Positions 40,236 through 49,232 of a stretch of DNA of 64,000 nt are shown piece by piece. Position 1 is the first letter of the stretch. The number at the start of each line of letters is the position of its first letter. Under the pieces are notes generated by a model. The model ran no database searches, was not told the origin of the DNA, and saw only the letters and a list, made by a program, of their open reading frames with translations. Source of the stretch: DASVHS01 sp035468985 (GTDB lineage Bacteria; Acidobacteriota; Thermoanaerobaculia; Gp7-AA8); NCBI GenBank assembly GCA_035468985.1, contig DATISF010000047.1, forward strand, positions 1 through 64,000, written 5' to 3'. Both the position numbers and the translations under genes were made by a program.

Positions 40236-43103
40236 ATGAAACGATTTGCGATCCTGCTGGCCACTTGCATCCTGGCTGTCCCGCTCTTTGCAGCGGACAC
40301 GCCAAAGGAGTGCGCCCTCTGCGTCGGCGCGGTCTCCGATCTGACGACGGCGCCCACAGCGACCATTCCGCTGCTCGTGGAGACCTCGATCGACAGTCTG
40401 CCCACGATTGCATCTCAATTCGACGCGCTTACACCCGAACAGCGCAAGCAGACGGCCGTCTCCATCCGCTACGCAATCGCCGAGGGGAAGGATCCGCTGC
40501 TGGACGTGGAGACGAAAACGGCGGAAATCGTCGACTGGGCACGACTGCATGGTCCGTTCGACTCGCTGGCGGTGGTGGTCGAGCGTGCCGATCCGGCCGT
40601 CGTGGCCTATGCGATCAAACGTCTCGCGGTCACGGCCCAGGGGCAGAACGCCGCCTCGCGCATCGCCATCGGGCGCATGCCGCTCGACGAAGCGAAGAAG
40701 CTCTACGAGCATGGAGCGCAATCGTATTTCGACGCCCTGATGATCGACGGACCGAACGTAACCGAAGGGGCGGCCTGGTTGCTGGCAAACGACCCGGCGA
40801 AGAAGATCTACGCCGTCGTTGTGCCACAGTCGCCGAACGCGATGTTCGATCTCGCCCAGGCGCTGTCGCAGGGCGCGACGCGCGCGTATCTGGCGGGCCC
40901 GATCAACCCCGCGTCGATTGCCAGCTTCAATCGCACGCTGACCGGCGATTTCGCGTATGACGCGACCTCGCAGACCGCGATTCTGGACATCAAAGGCAAC
41001 AAGACGTCCTCGCCCGTGCTGACGTTCATCCGCGGTGAGGATCTTCGCGCGCTGGTCGTGCCGAAGGGCGACGCGGCCGCGGCGACGATCGTGGCCATTC
41101 CGAGCGACCAGTTCGAGAAGCCGCGCCGCATCGACGCCGCCGGCGAACGCGCCATCACCGATACGGGCAAGAAGGGCGGCAAGCTCCTCGTCGGCATCCA
41201 GCCGTCGCCGGAGCCGTACGCGATCGTCGTCGATCGTGCTGAAAAACCGCAGGCCAACGTCACCAAGGAAGCGATCGAAGTCGCGACGCACCGCGGCATC
41301 ACGGTCGAAGAGATCATCCGCAACCACCAGGCCTATCAGTCGTTCCAGGAGTCGATCCGGCCGCGCTACATCGCCCGCGACACGACGAAGCTGCGCTTCG
41401 ACGTCGGCAACGGTGCCGACGCGATCGAGGCCACCATCGCCGGCGATTACTTCTCCGACTCGCGCGCCGGCAAATCGGACTGGATCTGGCAGGACTTCTA
41501 CATCAACGGTGTGAAGTGGAAGTACGGCCGGATTCCCGAGCTGCCGTTGATCCAGCCTGAGAAAGTCACGCAGCTTCCGCTCGACATCCACCTCACCAAC
41601 GACTATCGATATCAGCTCGTCCGCGAGACCGTCGTCGACGGCTATCACACGTACGAGGTCCGCTTCGAGCCGCCGCCGAACGCGCCGGACAGCCTGCCGC
41701 TCTACCGCGGAACGGTCTGGATCGACGCCCGCACGTGGGCGCGCATCCGCATCTCGATGGTGCAGCTCAATCTCACCGGCGAGGTGCTCTCGAACGAGGA
41801 GCGCGTCGACTTCCAGCCGTTTGCCCGCGAGAACAACCAGCCGGTCGGCTCCGCCGATGCTGCGAAGATCGATGCGCGCGCGCTCCTCTGGCTGCAGCGC
41901 GACGTCAACGCGCAACAGGTCATCTCCGCGGCCGGAAGAGCCAGCGCCGTACTGCGTTCGACCACATTCAGTGATTTCCGGCTTGAGCCCTCTGACTTCG
42001 AGGGCCAGCTCTCGCGCGCGTCTGCATCCGACGCACGGATGGTTCGGGAGACGCAGGCCGGGCTCCGCTATCTCGAAAAGCGCGGCAGCGGCGAGCGCGT
42101 CGTCAAAGAAGGCTTCGACACGGCCCGCACGTTCATGCTCGGCGGGATTCACCACGACTCCGGACTGCAATTCCCGGTCGTGCCGCTGGGCGGCATTGAC
42201 TACTTCAATTTCGACCTCGGAAACCGCGGCATCCAGACGAACGTTTTCTTCGCCGGCGTGATCCTCGCCGCGAACGCCACTCACCCTAACGTCGCGAACA
42301 CGCGCACGAACCTCGGCGCCGACTTTTTCGGCATCGCCGTTCCAGTCGAAAACTCGATCTTTCGCAACGGAGCCGAGCAGAAGAACGAAGCGGTGAAGAC
42401 ATTGCCCCTCAACCTGACGATCCGGGCCGGGCATCCCGTCTTTCAGTTCGGAAAGATCGATCTGTCGTTCGGCGCGTCGCACACGACGTATCAGCGTGCG
42501 GAGGACACCGCGCCTGGTTTCGAGGTGCCGGCAGATTCGTTCGAGATCGGCCCGTCACTCGAAGCGCAGTACTCGCGCTGGGGATACACGCTGTCCGGCT
42601 TTTACGATTATCGGACGCGCACGTCGTGGAAGCCGTGGGGAGATCCGGCCGAGTACAACCCGGACCAGAAGACGTTCGCGAACTATGGCGCCTCGTTCGG
42701 GAAGAGCATCTATCTGCCGAAGTTCCAGCGCATCGGCATCGATCTGAATTACCTCGACGGCCAGCGGCTGGACCGATTCTCGAAGTACGAGCTCGGGTTC
42801 TTCGGCGCGCAGCGCGTGCACGGCATCAAATCCGGCTCCGTCCGCATGGAGCGCGGCTTCCTCGGACACCTGTCGTACGGATTCGTTTTCTCCGATCAGT
42901 TCCGGATGGAGGCGTTCTACGACCAGGCCGTGCTCGACGACACCGCCGCGGGCTACCGCCGCGAGCCGTTCCAGGGCGTGGGCATCGCGGGGCAGACGGT
43001 GGGCCCGTACGGAACGCTGCTGCGTCTGGACATCGGAACGACGATCGGACGCAACCGGCAGAGCGGGTTCGTGGCGAATGTGGTGTTCCTGAAGTTGTTC
43101 TGA
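40236..43103 (+). CDS. Secreted multidomain protein: N-terminal domain, LolA-like domain and outer-membrane barrel
   Basis: 955 residues. Sec signal KRFAILLATCILAVPLFAA with two Cys soon after (CALC). Residues ~25-330 form an alpha/beta domain of unknown kind (VEGK-like SIRYAIAEGKDPLL). Residues ~360-560 carry GTVWIDARTWARIRISMVQL and TYEVRFEPP, resembling the LolA/outer-membrane lipoprotein-sorting fold. Residues ~620-955 alternate polar and aromatic residues in about 10-12 amphipathic strands and end VVFLKLF, a terminal Phe typical of BAM substrates. So a lipoprotein-binding-like module is joined to a barrel. Divergent from the lipid kinase. Name and function are inferred from architecture only. 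Confidence 0.65.
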   Translation: MKRFAILLATCILAVPLFAADTPKECALCVGAVSDLTTAPTATIPLLVETSIDSLPTIASQFDALTPEQRKQTAVSIRYAIAEGKDPLLDVETKTAEIVDWARLHGPFDSLAVVVERADPAVVAYAIKRLAVTAQGQNAASRIAIGRMPLDEAKKLYEHGAQSYFDALMIDGPNVTEGAAWLLANDPAKKIYAVVVPQSPNAMFDLAQALSQGATRAYLAGPINPASIASFNRTLTGDFAYDATSQTAILDIKGNKTSSPVLTFIRGEDLRALVVPKGDAAAATIVAIPSDQFEKPRRIDAAGERAITDTGKKGGKLLVGIQPSPEPYAIVVDRAEKPQANVTKEAIEVATHRGITVEEIIRNHQAYQSFQESIRPRYIARDTTKLRFDVGNGADAIEATIAGDYFSDSRAGKSDWIWQDFYINGVKWKYGRIPELPLIQPEKVTQLPLDIHLTNDYRYQLVRETVVDGYHTYEVRFEPPPNAPDSLPLYRGTVWIDARTWARIRISMVQLNLTGEVLSNEERVDFQPFARENNQPVGSADAAKIDARALLWLQRDVNAQQVISAAGRASAVLRSTTFSDFRLEPSDFEGQLSRASASDARMVRETQAGLRYLEKRGSGERVVKEGFDTARTFMLGGIHHDSGLQFPVVPLGGIDYFNFDLGNRGIQTNVFFAGVILAANATHPNVANTRTNLGADFFGIAVPVENSIFRNGAEQKNEAVKTLPLNLTIRAGHPVFQFGKIDLSFGASHTTYQRAEDTAPGFEVPADSFEIGPSLEAQYSRWGYTLSGFYDYRTRTSWKPWGDPAEYNPDQKTFANYGASFGKSIYLPKFQRIGIDLNYLDGQRLDRFSKYELGFFGAQRVHGIKSGSVRMERGFLGHLSYGFVFSDQFRMEAFYDQAVLDDTAAGYRREPFQGVGIAGQTVGPYGTLLRLDIGTTIGRNRQSGFVANVVFLKLF

Positions 43104-43131
43104 GTAACGGCCGCCTGGAAAGCCAATCGAC

Positions 43132-43572
43132 TCATTGACGCTTCGGCGCTCCTCGCAGCCTCCAGCCGTCGACCGAGAACCGGTCTGCGTCCCGCGGCAG
43201 CAGCAGAACCAGCACCACAAGCGCAAGACGCGGGATGACGTGTTCGTGAAACGCGTAGAGCGGCTCCCTGAGAAGATGTCCGAAGGTCACGATGACCAGA
43301 ACGAAGCCCAGGCTGACCAGAGCGGGACGCGTTTGGAATCCGATGATCACGAGCGCACCGGCAATCAGTTCGACAAACGGAATCGCGAACCCCACCAGCC
43401 ACAGCGACCAGGTCGGGAGAAACGTATCCTGAAATGGGAGGAAGTAGCGGCGCACATGACCGGCCGGGCCCAGCTCGAATACCTTCCAGACGCCGGCCAT
43501 GAAAAAGATCAGTCCGACGACTAGCCGCCCGAAGAGGATTGCCCACGCCTTTGCGGCGCGATCGTCAATCAT
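43132..43572 (-). CDS. DoxX family membrane protein
   Basis: 146 residues and four predicted helices (AWAILFGRLVVGLIFFMAGV, WSLWLVGFAIPFVELIAGAL, LVSLGFVLVIVTFGHLL, PRLALVVLVLLL). FLPTWSLWLVGFAIPFVELIAG is the DoxX/quinone-oxidoreductase-subunit core, shown here in part. The family's function is diverse (thiosulfate oxidation, redox). It may be the last live gene before a decayed region. Confidence 0.8.
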   Translation of the reverse strand: MIDDRAAKAWAILFGRLVVGLIFFMAGVWKVFELGPAGHVRRYFLPFQDTFLPTWSLWLVGFAIPFVELIAGALVIIGFQTRPALVSLGFVLVIVTFGHLLREPLYAFHEHVIPRLALVVLVLLLPRDADRFSVDGWRLRGAPKRQ

Positions 43573-43584
43573 GTCGATGGCCCT

Positions 43585-44132
43585 TCATCTCTTGCTGGCG
43601 AGCTGCCTCTCCAGCGCTTCCAGTCGCTGTTCGAGCGCGCCGATTGTCTTCTGCTGATTCTCGATCTGCCGATGCTACAAGCTCCGGATAGACCTCGGCC
43701 ACCTCTTCGGCGATCAACCCGTACTGCAGCGGAGCATCGTCCCCATGGGCAAGGTCGCGGAAGTCACCGGCCGGAGACGCATCAGACCGTCGGTGGCGCG
43801 ATCGATGTCCGCAATGTCGAACTTGATCGACGGTGGCGGCCAGCTCGGCACAGCCTCCTCGTCGCGCCGTTATGCTTCCGCTGGTGAGGTTGTGACCGGC
43901 AAACCAGCCGACGGCGGCGTTCTGGCTCCCCCCGACGCTCAACGCCAACGCGCTCCGGCCGATCACAGTGTTGCCGGAGTCAGTGGTGCTCGAGAATCCA
44001 GCCGCCTGGCCCAAGAAACAGTTGTCACCTGCACTTCTCAACAGGAGCAGCGGCGGTTACGGAGCGTTCCTCCTGAGCCATTTCCGCGAGCGAAAGACCG
44101 CACACCACGACGACGCACAACGCCAGACGCAC
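43585..44132 (-). pseudogene. Decayed S74 (intramolecular chaperone) secreted protein
   Basis: Pieces of one protein lie in three frames. A signal-like start (RLALCVVVVCGLSLA, GTG at 44132) runs to a TGA after VEKCR. A shifted frame gives NCFLGQAAGFSSTTDSG and SALALSVGGSQNAAVG, the repeats of trimeric surface proteins. Another gives the S74 core IKFDIADIDRATDGLMRLRP, then APLQYGLIAEEVAEVYPELV. A final shift restores the C-terminal coiled coil NQQKTIGALEQRLEALERQL to a TGA at 43585. The middle is shorter than in intact members. At least three frame changes mean it is not functional. Confidence 0.8.
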
Positions 44133-44392
44133 ACTCGATTCACAAACCCTCCTCTGAGTGAGCAGGCCGCCCGGCTGAGCGTCGAGAACACAACCCTGCG
44201 AAGGCGACGTGTAGAAGGTAGACACCGGACTCAATGGGGGTACGAAGAACACTGCAGGCGCCGACATTGATCGGGTCAGACATTGCACTCGCTGGCCCGG
44301 CACGTGTGAGTCGCGTCACCGCCTGAAGGCGTCGCACGGCCTCGACGCCCGGCGTCGGCCGTCTGATGCTTCACCAGCGAAGGAGGCATCGC
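44133..44392. other. Non-coding stretch between S74 pseudogene and hydrolase
   Basis: No convincing gene. It may hold 5' remnants of the pseudogene. It ends with GAAGGAGG, the ribosome-binding site of the hydrolase. Confidence 0.5.
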
Positions 44393-45385
44393 ATGGCATC
44401 GAGAGGATCTCGACTTCTCAAGCTGACCGGAGCCATCGCCGGCGGCGCGACCGCGCTGGCCTACACGGCGTACCGGAAAGACATCAAAGCAGCCAGGCAG
44501 CGAATTCAAGCGGACCGGCAGGTCATCCAATCAGCACACGGGCCGATCGAGTTCGCCGAGTCGGGAGACGGACCGTCGGTCCTTGTCGTCCACGGAGCGG
44601 GAGGAGGATTCGATCAGGGACTGGATCTCGCACGCGTGTTTCTCGGCGACAACCACCGCGTCATCGCGCCGTCCCGTTTCGGGTACCTGGGGACTCCGCT
44701 GCCTGCCGATGCTTCGGCAGAAGCACAGGCTGATGCTCACCTGCGAGTGCTCGACGCATTGCAGCTCACCCGCGTGCCGGTCATCGCCGTTTCCGCGGGC
44801 GCTCCTTCCGCCATGCAGCTATGTCTGAAGCATCCCGAGCGCTGCTCTGCGCTCGTGCTGATCGTGCCCATGGCATTCACGCCGAAGCGCGCACCCGCCC
44901 GCGCTCCGTCTCGTTTCTTCGAGGTGGTATTGAACGCGATTGCAGCATCAGACCTTCTCTTCTGGGCCGCGACCAAAGTCGCTCGTTCGACACTCCTGAA
45001 AACCATCCTCGGAACTCCGCCGGAGCACTATCGGAACGGAACGCCCGACGAGCGCCGAAGCGTCGATGAGATGCTGCGCAGCATTCTCCCCATCAGCAGA
45101 CGCTCTGCGGGAATCTGGAATGACTCCGTCATTTCATCCAACCTGACGCGATACGAGCTCGAAGACATTCAAGCGCCCACACTCGTGATCAGCGCGGCAG
45201 ACGACCTGTACGGCACTTACGAGAGCAGTCTCTACACCTCAGAGCAGATTGATCACGGGAAGTTCCTCGCCTTCCCGACCGGCGGTCATCTGCTCCTCGG
45301 TCACGATGCAGAAGTACGGTCGCACGTCGCGAGCTTCCTGAATGAATGTCTCGGGCCCGAAAAGAGGACGGCCATGGCCAGCTGA
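44393..45385 (+). CDS. Alpha/beta hydrolase, membrane-anchored
   Basis: 330 residues. Strong AAGGAGG 6-7 nt before the ATG. The N-terminus is a signal-anchor (LLKLTGAIAGGATALAYTAY). The hydrolase fold has VLVVHGAGGG (oxyanion loop), Ser134 in VIAVSAGAPS (A-x-S-x-G type nucleophile elbow), the acid in LVISAADDLYG, and the His in TGGHLLLGHD. The substrate is unknown; esterase or lipase activity is likely. The composition and the neighbours (pseudogene, unrelated membrane protein) suggest a more variable region. Confidence 0.88.
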   Translation: MASRGSRLLKLTGAIAGGATALAYTAYRKDIKAARQRIQADRQVIQSAHGPIEFAESGDGPSVLVVHGAGGGFDQGLDLARVFLGDNHRVIAPSRFGYLGTPLPADASAEAQADAHLRVLDALQLTRVPVIAVSAGAPSAMQLCLKHPERCSALVLIVPMAFTPKRAPARAPSRFFEVVLNAIAASDLLFWAATKVARSTLLKTILGTPPEHYRNGTPDERRSVDEMLRSILPISRRSAGIWNDSVISSNLTRYELEDIQAPTLVISAADDLYGTYESSLYTSEQIDHGKFLAFPTGGHLLLGHDAEVRSHVASFLNECLGPEKRTAMAS

Positions 45386-45429
45386 TCGACCGGGCACGGG
45401 AACGACCGTCGACGACATACCATGGACGC

Positions 45430-46881
45430 ATGTCATCACAACCTCCGGCCCCGAGCTCCGGCGTAAGCCGTCTTGCGTTTGGTTGCGGGATCCTCTTCGG
45501 ACTGGTGTTTCTCGGCGGCGGCCTGCTCGCGCTCGTGCAGGGTTTGCGGCAGCCCTCGGCGACGTCGGACTCCATCGTCCCGATCGTCATCGGTAGCGTC
45601 TTCACTTTCGTCGGTCTCGCCATCGTGTTGGCGGTCCTGTTCGGTACGGCTGCCTCGCGAAGAACGGATGCACTCAAGGCGGCAAATCCCGACAAGCCGT
45701 GGATGTGGCGCGAGGACTGGGCCAATCGCGCCATCCGCGACTCTACCAAGGGAAAGATGATCGGCCTCTGGATCTTCGCGATCGTCTGGAATGCGCTCTC
45801 GTTCCCCATTGCATGGATGATGAAGCCGGAAGTATCCCGAGAAAATCTCATGCCGCTGCTCATCTTCCTCTTTCCGGCCGTGGGAGTGATTCTGTTGATC
45901 AGCGCGATCTATCAGACGATGCGCAGCGCGAGGTTCGGGACTTCGATCTGTCATCTCGACCGGGTGCCGATCGTTCCGGGGCGCATGTTCCGAGGCGACT
46001 TGGAATTGAAGACCGATGCCGTGCCGGCCGCCGGCTACCGGCTGCGGATCGCATCGATCAATAGCGTGACAACGCGATCGGGAAAGAATCGCTCGACGAC
46101 CGAGCATCTGCTTTGGGACTCGGAGATCGTGGTCGACGCCTCGGCAGCGATGCGAAGTCCGATGGGGACGCGAGTTCCGTTCCAGTTCGCAACGCCGCCC
46201 GATTCGCAGCCCACTGATGATGCCGACACGTACAACCGCTTCCTCTGGCGTTTCACGGCGAGCGCTGAGCTGCCGGGCGTCGATTACGGCGCGCAGTTCG
46301 ATCTACCGGTCTTTCGGGCGGGTGAGGCCGTCGATGGAAGCGAGTTCGCGGCGTTCCAGGAGCGTCATCGCGTCGAAGCGGCACGGCAACCCGTCGCGAC
46401 GACGTCGGGAGTGGAGATCAAGCGGTTGCCTGGCGGCGGCGAGGAGTTCCAGATTCGTGCAAGCAAGACCATCGGCGGAGTGATCGGCGGCCTCGTGCTC
46501 CTTCTGGTGTGGAACGCCGCGATCGCGGCGATGATCCACTTCGGTGCGCCGTGGGGAATTCCCCTCGTCTTCATCGTGATCGATCTGCTTCTCATCGTCT
46601 CCGCAATCGATTATTTCTTTGGCCGATCGACAATCGAGGTTGACGCGAGCGGCGTGCGCGTCCGCAAGCAATGGCTCGGCATGGGCTCGCGTGAGACGTC
46701 GTACGAGACTGCCTCGATCAAGTCGATCGACGGCACGACGGCCGGTGTAAACAGCTTATCGTTCGGCGTGACCCTCGAGCTTCAGGACGGGTCGAAGAAG
46801 CTCCTCGGCACCAATCTGCCCAGCCGCGAAAGTGCCGATACGGTTGCGGCGAAGATGATGGCGGATCTGGGGCGCGCATGA
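45430..46881 (+). CDS. Polytopic membrane protein of unknown function (DUF3592-like)
   Basis: 483 residues. Two N-terminal helices (LAFGCGILFGLVFLGGGLLA, IVPIVIGSVFTFVGLAIVLA), two more (IGLWIFAIVWNALSFPIAW, LLIFLFPAVGVILLISAIY), a periplasmic or cytosolic beta-rich domain (~190-345), then two helices (GVIGGLVLLLVWNAAI, PLVFIVIDLLLIVSAIDYFF) and a C-terminal PH-like region. DUF3592-type proteins share the first half; the assignment is tentative. It starts 45 nt after the hydrolase and may be co-transcribed. Confidence 0.65.
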   Translation: MSSQPPAPSSGVSRLAFGCGILFGLVFLGGGLLALVQGLRQPSATSDSIVPIVIGSVFTFVGLAIVLAVLFGTAASRRTDALKAANPDKPWMWREDWANRAIRDSTKGKMIGLWIFAIVWNALSFPIAWMMKPEVSRENLMPLLIFLFPAVGVILLISAIYQTMRSARFGTSICHLDRVPIVPGRMFRGDLELKTDAVPAAGYRLRIASINSVTTRSGKNRSTTEHLLWDSEIVVDASAAMRSPMGTRVPFQFATPPDSQPTDDADTYNRFLWRFTASAELPGVDYGAQFDLPVFRAGEAVDGSEFAAFQERHRVEAARQPVATTSGVEIKRLPGGGEEFQIRASKTIGGVIGGLVLLLVWNAAIAAMIHFGAPWGIPLVFIVIDLLLIVSAIDYFFGRSTIEVDASGVRVRKQWLGMGSRETSYETASIKSIDGTTAGVNSLSFGVTLELQDGSKKLLGTNLPSRESADTVAAKMMADLGRA

Positions 46882-46884
46882 GCA

Positions 46885-47433
46885 TCACCCCTCTCGTCCG
46901 ACCTGCTCCCGCGCCAGGAAGTACGACGGGTGGCGTAAACCGGTCGGCGCGTAGAGTTCGTCACGTTCATAACGAAAGCCAAGCTTCGCCAGCAGTTGGC
47001 GCGAGGCGTCATTCTCCGGGTGATGTCCGGCGAACAGCCTCTCTGCCTTCAGGTTGTTGAACGCGAACTCGATCGCTGCCCGCGCGGCTTCCGCGGCATA
47101 TCCGCGTCCCCAAGCGATGCGGCGAAGATGCACGCCAAGCTCGTACACGGCGGCATCGCTCTGGTACGGACGCAGGCCACAACAACCGACAAACTCCCCA
47201 TCCGCGCGAGTAAAGATCGGCCAGTATTGAATTCCACGTGATGCGGCAGTCTCGAGCTCTCGAACCAGCCTCGCTTCCACATCCACGCGAGAAAATGGCC
47301 CGCCGATGAACCTCGTGACCTCCGGCTCGCCCCAGAGGATCCAGGCCTGAGGCAGGTCTTCCATCGACCATTCGCGAAAAAAGAGGCGTTCGGTCGGCGA
47401 AGGATGTCGCAAGCAACTCTCTTCTCGCAACAA
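46885..47433 (-). CDS. GNAT N-acetyltransferase (RimJ/RimL-like)
   Basis: Up to 182 residues. TERLFFREWSMEDLPQAW is the family opening, CGLRPYQSDAAVYELGVHL the central strands, and RGYAAEAARAAIEFAFN the acetyl-CoA pyrophosphate loop, followed by NDASRQLLAKLGFRYE. It may acetylate a protein N-terminus or a small molecule. The start is uncertain: TTG at 47433 falls in the T-run of an upstream terminator. TTG at 47412, preceded by GAGAAGAGAG, gives a more usual length. Confidence 0.85.
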   Translation of the reverse strand: MLREESCLRHPSPTERLFFREWSMEDLPQAWILWGEPEVTRFIGGPFSRVDVEARLVRELETAASRGIQYWPIFTRADGEFVGCCGLRPYQSDAAVYELGVHLRRIAWGRGYAAEAARAAIEFAFNNLKAERLFAGHHPENDASRQLLAKLGFRYERDELYAPTGLRHPSYFLAREQVGREG

Positions 47434-47434
47434 A

Positions 47435-47456
47435 AAACCCGGCCTTCGCCGGGTTT
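47435..47456 (-). terminator. Intrinsic terminator of the tandem-repeat secreted protein gene
   Basis: On the minus strand AAACCCGGC-GAAG-GCCGGGTTT is a perfect 9-bp stem ending in TTTTTT (47437-47432). It lies 26 nt beyond the stop at 47482 and directly against the start of the GNAT gene on the same strand, so read-through would be needed for co-transcription. Confidence 0.93.
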
Positions 47457-47481
47457 CTCGTTTGCTGTCGCAGTCGATCTG

Positions 47482-49092
47482 TTACGGCGTGGGTGCCGCG
47501 TTGTAAACGTAGAAGTCGACCGAGCCGATCTCGGCCCGGTTGCCGCGGCTGTCGAGAACGCGCGCGGTCAAACGATGCCGGTTGTTGCCGAGCTTCGTCG
47601 TGTCGTAGGTGAACCGCCATCCGGAGATGCCGGCGGTCAGGAAGCTCGGATTCTGCGCCGCGACATCGGGACGCGGGAACCCGTATTGCGCCTGCCCGAC
47701 ATAGTTGCCGTCGACGATCATTTCCACCGTCACCACTCCATCGAAGTCGAGCGCCCAGCCCTGGAAGACGGTGTTGCCCGTGATGTAGTCCAGCACCGGC
47801 ATCGGAACGTCGATGAAGCCGAAGGACGGCGAGTCGAAGCTGGAGTCGGCGCACTTGAAGAACACCGGGATGCCCTGAGGTCCCGGAAGCTCGGTCACGG
47901 TCTGCTGCAGGTCGCCGACGCGAATCTTCAGGTTGTGCTGCCCTTCCCGGACCCCGAGGTTGAGGAGGTTGCCGACGTCGAGGGTGAAGATAAAGCCCGC
48001 CAGCGGCGCATCGGGATAGTTCGGATAGAAGCGCTCGACGTCATAACGCGGAACGCCGTAGCAGTTCGCATAACCGCCGAACGGCAGCGTGCAGTCGTCG
48101 CTCGAAAGATAGCGAACGCCGTCGATGAGGAGCTCGACATACGAGATGCGCCCGGTATCGATGCGGGAGCCGAGGTCGAGAGCCCAGCCGCGGACCGGCG
48201 TGATGTGCGAAGTCAGGCGGACTGGCGGAGAGACGACCGGCGGACCGGCGGCCACGCCGCACTGCGTGCCGTAAAGCACCGCGTCGCGCAATGGCTCGTC
48301 GATGTGCCCGAACGGCTTCAGGTTCGCCTCGCTGTTGAGGATCTGCACGTTCCGCACGCCGATGAGGCGCGACAGGCCGAACTTGTCGGTGGCTCGGACC
48401 TCGATGAGGTGCACGCCGTCCTGCACGCGCGTCGTGTCGACGTTGGCGATGAATCCGCTGAAGAGCGCGCCCGGGAAGTCCGGGAAGCTCGCTCCGACGT
48501 CGGGGCGCGTGTCGCCGTACATCGCCGACTGCATGTTGCCGCCGTCGATCAGAACGTCAATGCGGCTGATGCCGTCGGAGTCGGCGGCCCAACCGACGAT
48601 CGGGAACGAGCCGCTGGCGTTGTAGACCTTGCTGATGTCCGGCTGGTCGACCGATCCGAACGGCGACTGATTGCGCGTGTTGTCGATGTTGACGGTCCGC
48701 CGTCCCATCTCCTCGACGCGGCCATCGCCGAAGTACACGCGAACGAAGACGGTGTGCGGGCCGTTGGAGTACCGGCTGGCGAGAAATCCCGTCTGGAATC
48801 CCGGATTGAAGCTGTTGTGCAGGCCGGGATAGTTCGGATACGCCTCGACGATGTCGATGCGCGGCAGATTCGTCACTGTGCGGTACTGAAATTGATCGTC
48901 GACGTAGAGCTCGATTTTTGAGATCTGCGCCGGATCGTAAACCCAGCCGCGAACGAGGACGACGCCGCTCTGAACGAATGCTGGATCAGGAAGCTCGAGC
49001 TGACCGATCACGCCTGTCTGCGCGAAGAGTGCGGGAAGCACTAGCGCAGACGTAATGGCTAGAACCAGGCCGCGGGTAACCCATCTCCACAT
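47482..49092 (-). CDS. Secreted protein with four tandem Ig-like repeats
   Basis: 536 residues with a Sec signal (WVTRGLVLAITSALVLPALFAQ). Four ~110-residue repeats follow. Each has G-(F/H/S)-(I/V)-D-x-P at its start, then (R/V)GWA-x-D, a (V/I)E-x-x-(I/V)DG strand, an RPDV-x-x-x-(F/Y)P box, GF..D..., and a G-x-H-x-(L/I)-x-(V/A)R end. Examples are VRGWVYDPAQ, IVGWAADSDG, VRGWALDLGS and FQGWALDFDG. Repeat 3 has a longer insert with cysteines. Likely a surface or extracellular binding protein. GGAGG lies 8 nt before the ATG. It has its own terminator. Confidence 0.8.
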   Translation of the reverse strand: MWRWVTRGLVLAITSALVLPALFAQTGVIGQLELPDPAFVQSGVVLVRGWVYDPAQISKIELYVDDQFQYRTVTNLPRIDIVEAYPNYPGLHNSFNPGFQTGFLASRYSNGPHTVFVRVYFGDGRVEEMGRRTVNIDNTRNQSPFGSVDQPDISKVYNASGSFPIVGWAADSDGISRIDVLIDGGNMQSAMYGDTRPDVGASFPDFPGALFSGFIANVDTTRVQDGVHLIEVRATDKFGLSRLIGVRNVQILNSEANLKPFGHIDEPLRDAVLYGTQCGVAAGPPVVSPPVRLTSHITPVRGWALDLGSRIDTGRISYVELLIDGVRYLSSDDCTLPFGGYANCYGVPRYDVERFYPNYPDAPLAGFIFTLDVGNLLNLGVREGQHNLKIRVGDLQQTVTELPGPQGIPVFFKCADSSFDSPSFGFIDVPMPVLDYITGNTVFQGWALDFDGVVTVEMIVDGNYVGQAQYGFPRPDVAAQNPSFLTAGISGWRFTYDTTKLGNNRHRLTARVLDSRGNRAEIGSVDFYVYNAAPTP

Positions 49093-49219
49093 ATCCCCAA
49101 CCTCCAACCCGAAGATGACCTTGGTACGTTTATGGCGTCAGCCGACGATACTCCGCTGCGTGCGAAAAATCAAATAATCGGCAGCCCGGCAACGCCGATC
49201 TACTTGTTTGACACGAGTT

Positions 49220-49225
49220 TATACT
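49220..49225 (+). promoter_or_regulatory. -10-like hexamer TATACT, 7 nt before the dehydratase gene
   Basis: TATACT ends 7 nt before the GTG at 49233, with no room for a Shine-Dalgarno. The region is AT-richer than its surroundings. Confidence 0.45.
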
Positions 49226-49232
49226 ACCGCGG

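Noticed and set aside
40201..40413. Longer form of the lipid kinase starting at 40413
   Set aside because: It would overlap the divergent secreted protein by ~180 bp, and its residues are Arg/Ser-rich without family similarity.
40131..42482. A 783-codon minus-strand open frame opposite the barrel-fusion gene
   Set aside because: Low-complexity R/D/V-rich translation, antisense to a gene with a signal peptide and C-terminal barrel pattern.
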